DNA from: a virus
Virus record (IMG/VR): IMGVR_UViG_3300042542_002320
Location: 1-34,867 of that record
Length of the DNA stretch: 34,867 nucleotides
Direction: 5' to 3' (one strand)
Both the position numbers and the translations under genes were made by a program. Within the stretch, counting starts at the first letter, position 1, and each line of letters opens with the position of its first letter. The notes beneath the pieces are model-generated. The model was not told the DNA's origin. It ran no database searches and saw nothing but the letters and a program-made list of their open reading frames with translations. Below are positions 29,853 through 34,867 of this stretch, one piece after another.

Positions 29853-30430
29853 TAACGATAAAGCTAAAAGGCTTTGACAAAGCTGTAAAGGATGTAGAAA
29901 AGTTGGCTACCGATGCAAACAAAAACGCAAAGATTGCGCTAGTTGATTTTGGTACAAGGGTTGAAACAGAGGCAAAGCGTAATGCGCCAGATGATGATGG
30001 TAAATTAAGATCATCAATAAATGCTGTATTTGACAATAAAACATTTACAGTAAAAATAACCGTTGCAACAGATTACGCAGCCTATCAAGAGTTCGGCACT
30101 CGCAAATTTGCAGCCGCTTATGTTGGAACATTGCCGCAAGAATGGCGAACATACGCAGCTACATTTAGAGGTAAAACGGGCAAAGGCACTTTTGATGAAT
30201 TTATACAGGCTATAATGGCTTGGGCAAAGCGTAACGGAGTTGGCGCAGATTTAACAAAGTCTGGCAATTTTAGTAATTCTGCATCATCATTAGACAAACA
30301 ACAACAAGCGGCGTATTGGATAGCAATTAACATATTGCAAAACGGAATAAAGCCAAAGAAGTTTTTGTATGAAGCCGTAAAAGATAATTTGCCTAAATTG
30401 CAATCAGATTTTAATAAAATATTTCAGTGA
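29849..30430 (+). CDS. HK97 gp10-like tail component
   Basis: 193 residues: MITIKLKGFDKAVKDVEKLA, FGTRVETEAKRNAPDDDGKL, then DYAAYQEFGTRKFAAAY and GIKPKKFLYEAVKDNLP near the C-terminus. NAP...G.L..SI.....  and YA.Y.EFGT are the hallmarks of the HK97-gp10 family, needed to join head and tail. The stop overlaps the next start. Confidence 0.8.
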   Translation: MITIKLKGFDKAVKDVEKLATDANKNAKIALVDFGTRVETEAKRNAPDDDGKLRSSINAVFDNKTFTVKITVATDYAAYQEFGTRKFAAAYVGTLPQEWRTYAATFRGKTGKGTFDEFIQAIMAWAKRNGVGADLTKSGNFSNSASSLDKQQQAAYWIAINILQNGIKPKKFLYEAVKDNLPKLQSDFNKIFQ

Positions 30431-30861
30431 AAGATATAAACAACCCATTAATTAAAGCATATTACACAGCCTTACAAGGTAACGTGGTTAATCAGCTATC
30501 AACAGTAGTGGAAGTTTACGAGGGCGAAGAACCAGACGATTTGCTAGCATCTGAATACATTGTTATAACTGATGTATCAGATACCGATGCAAGTAACAAA
30601 GGTTGCACTGGACATGATGCAAGGGTGCAGATTACCATAAACACTTGGAAAACAAAATACGTTAATAAAAAGGAGTTAAACTACATTGCAGGGCAGATAT
30701 TACAGATTATAATGCCAACGCCGCAAAGCACATTACAAGCGGATGGAATACAGATAGTTACAACAACTTTAAACGGTTCCAATGATATTGATTACGGAGT
30801 ATTGGCAAACAGAAAGTTTGTCAGCAGAAATTTAATTTTTTCACATTTAATAAATTACTAA
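30427..30861 (+). CDS. Tail completion / terminator protein
   Basis: 144 residues from a GTG overlapping the upstream TGA. An N-terminal helix is followed by beta segments (YIVITDVSDTDASN, ARVQITINTWKTKYVNKKEL) and NYIAGQILQIIMPTP, the alternation seen in tail terminator proteins that cap the tail tube. It is placed directly before the tail-tube gene, as in lambda and SPP1. Confidence 0.7.
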   Translation: MKDINNPLIKAYYTALQGNVVNQLSTVVEVYEGEEPDDLLASEYIVITDVSDTDASNKGCTGHDARVQITINTWKTKYVNKKELNYIAGQILQIIMPTPQSTLQADGIQIVTTTLNGSNDIDYGVLANRKFVSRNLIFSHLINY

Positions 30862-30882
30862 CTTTATAAAAAATAAAATGCA

Positions 30883-31323
30883 ATGGCACAAAGAACAGCA
30901 GAAGGCAAAAACTTAGTATTGTTGATTGATACCCTAAATACGGGTGCAAGTTACGGTATTGTTGTATGCCTTACAAATAACAGTTTTACTCGTACAGCTA
31001 ACGTAATTGATGCGTCTAGTAAGTGCGGAACTGAAAAAATAAACGGCGTTAAAGATCGTACAATTGCGCTTGAAGGAACAGTCCAGTTAGATCCTTCAGT
31101 TGGTAAACTTTCAGAAGGTGATTTAAACGACATCTTCGAGAATGATACCCGTGTTGCGTGGTTATTCGGCCCAGAGAATCCCGTTGATGGCGATTACTAC
31201 TACACTGGCACAAATGCTTTGTTGAGTGATTTAACTTTGGATGCTCCTAACGATGGTGCAGCAACATTCAGCGGTACTTTGCAGTTGAGTGGTGTGCCAG
31301 TTCGTACAGTAGAAGGAAGCTGA
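30883..31323 (+). CDS. Major tail (tube) protein, ending at a leaky-looking UGA
   Basis: 146 residues. NLVLLIDTLNTGASYGIVVC, SSKCGTEKINGVKDRTIALE, GTVQLDPSVG and GAATFSGTLQLSGVPVR follow the TP901-1-type tail tube layout. Position between tail terminator and tail chaperones fits. The stop is TGA followed by CTA, and the same frame stays open for 219 further codons (31324-31983) encoding a LamG-like domain, so a minority of the protein may carry this extension. Confidence 0.85.
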   Translation: MAQRTAEGKNLVLLIDTLNTGASYGIVVCLTNNSFTRTANVIDASSKCGTEKINGVKDRTIALEGTVQLDPSVGKLSEGDLNDIFENDTRVAWLFGPENPVDGDYYYTGTNALLSDLTLDAPNDGAATFSGTLQLSGVPVRTVEGS

Positions 31324-31344
31324 CTACCCCAGTCTTTGCCTGGG
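31321..31344 (+). promoter_or_regulatory. Stop-codon readthrough signal (UGA-CUA plus hairpin)
   Basis: TGA at 31321-31323 is followed by CTA and, four bases on, by CCCAG/CTGGG (31328-31332, 31340-31344) with a 7-base loop. UGA followed by C is the poorest stop context in bacteria (as at the prfB autoregulatory site), and UGA-CUA is a known readthrough context in viruses and animals. Stem-loops shortly behind a stop stimulate recoding. The TGA stops of other genes here do not have this arrangement. Confidence 0.55.
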
Positions 31345-31983
31345 TTGTGGGCTATCTATGACGCAGCGCAAGGCGTTACGGGTACAACATCTGTAACAGC
31401 ATGGGCAGATCAATCTGGGAACGGAAAGAATTTGACATTGGCAAACCCCAGCAACCCGCTTGAACTTGTAGCAGCAGAAGTAAATTCATTGCCTGCAATT
31501 CATAGCAAGTTCACTGGAGGTTATGGCACATTTATTTCTGCAACAAACGCATTGCCAGCACTTACAGCAGGTGGTGTAATTTGGGCGGTGGTAAAGCAAA
31601 CAACAGCGGATATTTCAATTGGTTCTGGTGTTACAAACTTTATGCAGGCTGGTTCTGAATTTGAGATTAAAAGGCATAACATTGCAATACCGGGTGCAAT
31701 TTGTGCATCTGCTTTAGGTTCTGGCTTGGCTGGCGTTGCCGCTGCTGATAATGTTTATCATATTGTTAGACTGGTTATCGGAGTAAGCAATTTAAAGTTG
31801 GCTATTAACAACGGCACCGAAGATGTTGAATCTGTATTTAACACACCAGCTGCATCGACATTAAATATGTTTGGGCAGGGTGATAAATACATTGCTTACG
31901 TTGCAATTGCAACAGCATTGCCTAGTGCAAACGATATTACAAATATGGAAGCATATCTAAATTCAAAGTTTGATGTTTATTAA
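31324..31983 (+). CDS. LamG/concanavalin-like domain, probable readthrough extension of the tail protein
   Basis: 219 codons in the frame of the major tail protein. LPQSLPGLWAIYDAAQGVTG, AWADQSGNGKNL, LPAIHSKFTGGYGTF and the end MEAYLNSKFDVY are the pattern of LamG-like carbohydrate-binding domains (opening LPGL.. W, WADQSGNG, closing helix). The natural domain start includes PQSLPGL, upstream of the first usable start codon (TTG 31336), which favours readthrough over independent initiation; a separate start at that TTG remains possible. The full readthrough protein would be about 366 residues. The tail chaperone start overlaps its end. Confidence 0.65.
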   Translation, partial: LPQSLPGLWAIYDAAQGVTGTTSVTAWADQSGNGKNLTLANPSNPLELVAAEVNSLPAIHSKFTGGYGTFISATNALPALTAGGVIWAVVKQTTADISIGSGVTNFMQAGSEFEIKRHNIAIPGAICASALGSGLAGVAAADNVYHIVRLVIGVSNLKLAINNGTEDVESVFNTPAASTLNMFGQGDKYIAYVAIATALPSANDITNMEAYLNSKFDVY

Positions 31984-32329
31984 GATAAAAGAGCAAGGTT
32001 TAAGGTTTGACAATTACTGCTGGAATGAGTACGTTAAGAAAGTGGATTGGGAAAACTTAGCGGGTAGCAGCAATCAAGCGGCAATGTACGGGGCAATGAA
32101 GGCATCTGCTTACTTTGATGGTATTGAATTACCAACGTGGCGTGAAGCAGGGGTTTTTATTACATCATTAGAAGTAGAAGATATGCAAAAGTTTGTAGCT
32201 GCTTTTGAGGCTATGAACGAGTGGAAGCAATTTTTAGATTTGGCAAAGCAAACGATTGAAGAACAAACGCCAGCAGAAGCAAAAAAAAAGCTTTTGAAGG
32301 AATCAAAGAAAACTTTGAAACAGCCTTAG
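31973..32329 (+). CDS. Tail assembly chaperone, gpG-like
   Basis: 118 residues: MFIKIKEQGLRFDNYCWNEY, a helical body with MYGAMKASAYFDGIELPTW and a Lys/Gln-rich C-terminus. It lies directly before the tape-measure gene, the place of lambda gene G. Near its 3' end nine A's create a slippery site (A AAA AAG at 32284-32290), and a second frame continues to 32604 in -1. Confidence 0.8.
   Translation: MFIKIKEQGLRFDNYCWNEYVKKVDWENLAGSSNQAAMYGAMKASAYFDGIELPTWREAGVFITSLEVEDMQKFVAAFEAMNEWKQFLDLAKQTIEEQTPAEAKKKLLKESKKTLKQP
32281..32290 (+). promoter_or_regulatory. -1 ribosomal frameshift slippery site (A AAA AAG)
   Basis: Nine A then G; in the gpG frame the codons are GCA AAA AAA AAG, the dnaX-type slippery heptamer. 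A slip by -1 joins to GCT TTT GAA GGA and opens the frame 32290-32604. Siphoviruses conserve such a frameshift here. Confidence 0.8.
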
Positions 32330-32604
32330 GCTGGTTAGGTTGGACAGAGCGTGAATATTACACAAGTAGCCCAGAAGCATTTTACTATGCCAGCAAGGGC
32401 TATTTTGCTAAAAGGCAAGAAGATATGTTGATTACAAGATTTTCAACGTACATCATAGCAGCCAGTAATGTAGGCACAAAGGCACTTGGTAGCATTGATA
32501 AAGTTTGGCCATTAAGTAGCGATGGCAAACTGGTTGATAAAATGGATGCAACAAGAATAGAAAATATTAAGAAACGCTATAAAATAAGAACAAATGCCAG
32601 TTGA
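32290..32604 (+). CDS. Tail chaperone extension, gpT-like (made by -1 frameshift)
   Basis: 104 codons in the -1 frame without a plausible start of its own: AFEGIKENFETALGWLGWTE, YYTSSPEAFYYASKGYFAKR, then ITRFSTYIIAASNVGTKALG and a basic end. The W/Y-rich pattern is typical of gpT-type domains that recruit tape measure to the tube protein. The fusion protein is about 211 residues. Its TGA overlaps the tape-measure start by 11 bases. Confidence 0.8.
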   Translation, partial: AFEGIKENFETALGWLGWTEREYYTSSPEAFYYASKGYFAKRQEDMLITRFSTYIIAASNVGTKALGSIDKVWPLSSDGKLVDKMDATRIENIKKRYKIRTNAS

Positions 32605-34624
32605 AGTACTCACGGTCGAAGCTAATTATGTAGGTGCTAGCCTTGATAAAGGGCTAAAAGGCGCACAGAAAGAATTGGCATCAACGGCAAAGGAGGCTGG
32701 CAAACTTGATAGTACTTTAGCGAAGGGGCTTACAAAAGGTTCAAACACAGCAGGGCAATCATTGGTAAACTTGGGCCGTATTGCTCAAGATGCTCCATTC
32801 GGGTTCATCGGTATTCAAAACAACATTAACCCACTACTTGAATCATTCCAAAGATTAAAAGTTGAAACGGGCAGCACTGGCGGCGCATTAAAGGCATTGG
32901 CTGGATCATTAATTGGTGCTGGTGGGCTTGGGTTAGCCGTCTCTGTTGCAACTGGTTTACTTACTGTATTGGCTCAAAGCGGATTCTTTAAAGCTAAAAA
33001 GGGAGCAGATGAATTAACAGAAGCTAATAAAAAAACAAAGGAGTCATTAGATAAATACAACGATTCTGTAAAGTCAAATTTGCTTGATTTTGAAAAGCAA
33101 CGTACAACATTGCAATTACTTGTAGCAACTGCTATATCAGATGTATCTACCAAAGAGCAGCAAGCATCAGCATTAAGAAGATTAAATGAATTAATACCAG
33201 ATAATATTGGTGTTTTAACACAGCAAAACATAACAACTCAAGAAGGTACAAGAATTTTAAGAGAATATACAAAGGCAATTGAAGCAAAAGGTTTTGCTGA
33301 ATTGTTATCGGGTAGAATTGCACAATTATCTGTTGATGTATTAGAAAAATCAATTGATACACAAAAAGAAATAGCATTATTAAAAGAAAGAGAGGCAAAG
33401 GCAAATTTAGAACTTAGTAAAATAACACAAGGGCTACAAATTAGCAATAATGAATTTGCTAAAGAAAAAGCACTAAGGAGAGAAATAGCTGATTTGCAAG
33501 GTAAGCAAATTGCGCTTGCACTTAAACAAAACAATAGCATTATTGATATAAACAAACAAATTGAAAGGTTTAGAAGCGAAGCATTAAAAGCGTTTCAAGA
33601 TTCTGCTATTTTGGATGTAGATAAAACAAAAGCGGATGCTACTAAAACAGTAAAAAGTGTAGAAACTATTTCCGATGTACTAGCAGAACTTGAAAAGCAA
33701 ATATCATTTTTAAATAAAAAAGAAATTGCCTTTAATACTAACGAAAGCAAAGCTAAAATATCTGCATTTTTTAGCACTGCTGAAAAGTTAATAAAGGATT
33801 TCAATGTTGATCCAAAAAATACAATTATTACCAAATTGTTTGGCCGTGCTGCGGATGTTAAAATTGTAGATACGTTAAAGATACTTGAAAGGTTTTCAGC
33901 CAATCAGTTTATTCCGCCACCTATTGAAATTCCTTTAAAAATTATACCTCCACTACCTGGCGAAAGTATATTTTCTGGCAATGAGCAACTTTTATCAGTA
34001 CCACCAATACAAGTAGAAAGATTTAAGAAAGAAGCGTTTTTATTAGGGCAAGGTTTTAACACTGAATTTGTAAAAGGGTTAAATGATGGCCAATTAGATA
34101 AAGCGTTTACTGAACTTACTGCAAGGATAGCAGAAAACCAATCTATTGTTGCAGATGTAATTGGAACATTTGGTGAAGGTATTGGTAAAAGTATTGCACA
34201 AGGCGGCTCATTTATATCATCTGCTTTTAGTGGCATTCTTAATATTATCGGGGATTTCTTAGTAAAGCTTGGCAGGGCTGCAATACTACAATCAAAGTTA
34301 ATTTTAGCCATTGGAGCTGGCAATCCTATTGCTGGACTTGCCGCTGGACTTGCCGCCCTAGTTGCTGGTTCAATACTTAAAAACATTAAGTTACCCGCAT
34401 TTGCCACGGGCGGAACTGCTCCAGGCGGCTCTATATTAGTTGGTGAACGTGGGCCAGAGATTATCACAGCGCCAAGAGGGGCAACGATTACACCAAACGC
34501 ACAAACAAATGCAATGCTATCGGGTGCCGGTGGTGGCACGGTAGTGTTTGAGATACAAGGCACAAAATTAGTAGGCGTATTAAATAACACAAATGCTAAG
34601 CTCGGCAGAAATGGGCAGGGGTAA
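32594..34624 (+). CDS. Tape measure protein
   Basis: 676 residues. MPVEVLTVEANYVGASLDKG, a helical, Lys/Glu/Ala-rich body, a hydrophobic segment GLGLAVSVATGLLTVLA at about residues 113-129, more helix to about 460, then a hydrophobic C-terminal block (NIIGDFLVKLGRAAILQSKL, GNPIAGLAAGLAALVAG) and the Gly-rich end GGTAPGGSILVGERGPEIIT, as in many siphophage tape measures. Length sets tail length; at about 0.15 nm per residue the tail would be near 100 nm. The following tail-tip gene starts three bases on. Confidence 0.88.
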   Translation: MPVEVLTVEANYVGASLDKGLKGAQKELASTAKEAGKLDSTLAKGLTKGSNTAGQSLVNLGRIAQDAPFGFIGIQNNINPLLESFQRLKVETGSTGGALKALAGSLIGAGGLGLAVSVATGLLTVLAQSGFFKAKKGADELTEANKKTKESLDKYNDSVKSNLLDFEKQRTTLQLLVATAISDVSTKEQQASALRRLNELIPDNIGVLTQQNITTQEGTRILREYTKAIEAKGFAELLSGRIAQLSVDVLEKSIDTQKEIALLKEREAKANLELSKITQGLQISNNEFAKEKALRREIADLQGKQIALALKQNNSIIDINKQIERFRSEALKAFQDSAILDVDKTKADATKTVKSVETISDVLAELEKQISFLNKKEIAFNTNESKAKISAFFSTAEKLIKDFNVDPKNTIITKLFGRAADVKIVDTLKILERFSANQFIPPPIEIPLKIIPPLPGESIFSGNEQLLSVPPIQVERFKKEAFLLGQGFNTEFVKGLNDGQLDKAFTELTARIAENQSIVADVIGTFGEGIGKSIAQGGSFISSAFSGILNIIGDFLVKLGRAAILQSKLILAIGAGNPIAGLAAGLAALVAGSILKNIKLPAFATGGTAPGGSILVGERGPEIITAPRGATITPNAQTNAMLSGAGGGTVVFEIQGTKLVGVLNNTNAKLGRNGQG

Positions 34625-34627
34625 CAC

Positions 34628-34867
34628 ATGCCATACGGTTTAATATACACATCTGAATTTGATTCCTTTAAAGGGGCCGCTTGCCGTTTAGAGATTGACA
34701 AAAAAGACTTTGTCGGTGCTGATACTGCAATTGTTTGCGGTGGCGGTGCAACTGTGTTATCTTGGGGGCCAGATGATCCAAAGGCGGCAATCCGTGGTGC
34801 AAGTTTAGATGTTGAACTTTTAAATGTACAAGGCACATTTCCAATATCTAATTTTTACAGCATCGAA
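34628..34867 (+). CDS. 5' end of the tail tip / baseplate hub-like protein
   Basis: ATG at 34628, three bases after the tape-measure stop, begins MPYGLIYTSEFDSFKGAACR and runs open to the window edge. It is in frame with the segment at 2-2158 once the 127-bp overlap is merged, giving 756 residues. The gene follows the tape-measure gene as expected for a tail-tip protein. It is incomplete only because the circular genome was cut here. Confidence 0.85.
   Translation, partial: MPYGLIYTSEFDSFKGAACRLEIDKKDFVGADTAIVCGGGATVLSWGPDDPKAAIRGASLDVELLNVQGTFPISNFYSIE
34741..34867. repeat. Right copy of 127-bp terminal direct repeat
   Basis: Exact copy of bases 1-127. It should be counted only once in the genome. 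The gene starting at 34628 reads through this copy and continues at base 128 of the window. Confidence 0.95.

Noticed and set aside
31321-31323. UGA reassigned to tryptophan in this phage
   Set aside because: Many other genes end at TGA, often in ATGA overlaps with the next start, so the standard bacterial code applies.
31321-31365. Selenocysteine insertion (SECIS-like hairpin) at the tail protein UGA
   Set aside because: The hairpin is only 5 bp with no recognisable apical SECIS features, and a selenocysteine has no expected role here.
32057-32075. A 14-base match to the 27-bp direct repeat (AGCGGGTAGCAGC) in the tail chaperone gene
   Set aside because: It is part of a well-supported coding sequence and lacks the rest of the repeat; probably chance.
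33904-34836. 310-codon frame on the minus strand opposite the tape measure and tail-tip start
   Set aside because: It lies antisense to two well-supported genes, has low-complexity Pro/Ala/Ser-rich composition typical of a mirrored frame and crosses the gene boundary.
1-34867. CRISPR array, rRNA, insertion sequence or integrase
   Set aside because: I looked for regularly spaced repeats, transposase and recombinase motifs and found none.

Overview
The window is a complete, circularly permuted genome of a tailed phage of siphovirus type. Its last 127 bases repeat its first 127 exactly, so the unit genome is 34,740 bp and the tail gene cut at the left edge is completed at the right edge. Several signs point to a host in the Bacteroidetes: AT-rich DNA, TAnnTTTG promoter elements, weak or absent Shine-Dalgarno sequences before AAA/TAA-rich starts, signal peptides ending in FGQ or MGQ, and several small proteins of kinds I associate with Bacteroidetes phages. 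I see no integrase, transposase, CRISPR array or rRNA. Only a ribbon-helix-helix protein looks like a classical regulator, so lifestyle is undecided.

Layout. (1) 34628 through the junction to 5524: tail tip, a second tail-tube-like protein, and a secreted-looking tail fibre with an SGNH esterase domain. (2) 5526-7998: an outer-membrane-like protein, two or three small membrane proteins (holin candidates), a one-piece spanin and an M15 endolysin. (3) 8019-9217: a metallophosphoesterase and a small acidic protein. (4) 9234-13712, minus strand: about 13 small accessory genes, a RecT-like annealing protein, a tRNA-Leu-like gene with an odd anticodon region, and at the promoter-distal end an array of small genes separated by large palindromes that resemble integron attC sites. 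An Arc-like repressor candidate heads the arm. (5) 13770-18520, plus strand: early/replication genes (SSB-tip protein, helix-turn-helix protein, C5 cytosine methyltransferase with a long overprinted second gene, VRR-NUC nuclease, primase-helicase, DUF4373 replication protein carrying 11-bp iterons). (6) 18568-22304: small terminase, then three sugar-modifying genes placed between the small and large terminase genes. (7) 22286-34624: large terminase, portal, MuF-like protein, a minus-strand two-gene moron, protease, major capsid protein, connectors, tail terminator, tail tube, tail chaperones and tape measure.

Three candidates stand out. A 276-codon reading frame lies entirely inside the methyltransferase gene in the +1 frame and has its own internal repeats. 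The major tail protein stop is UGA-CUA followed by a GC-rich hairpin and an in-frame carbohydrate-binding-like domain, suggesting programmed readthrough. The attC-like palindromes between the accessory genes suggest a cassette array carried by a phage. A classical -1 frameshift (A AAA AAG) in the tail chaperone gene lies 1 kb from the readthrough site, so the tail module may use two recoding events.
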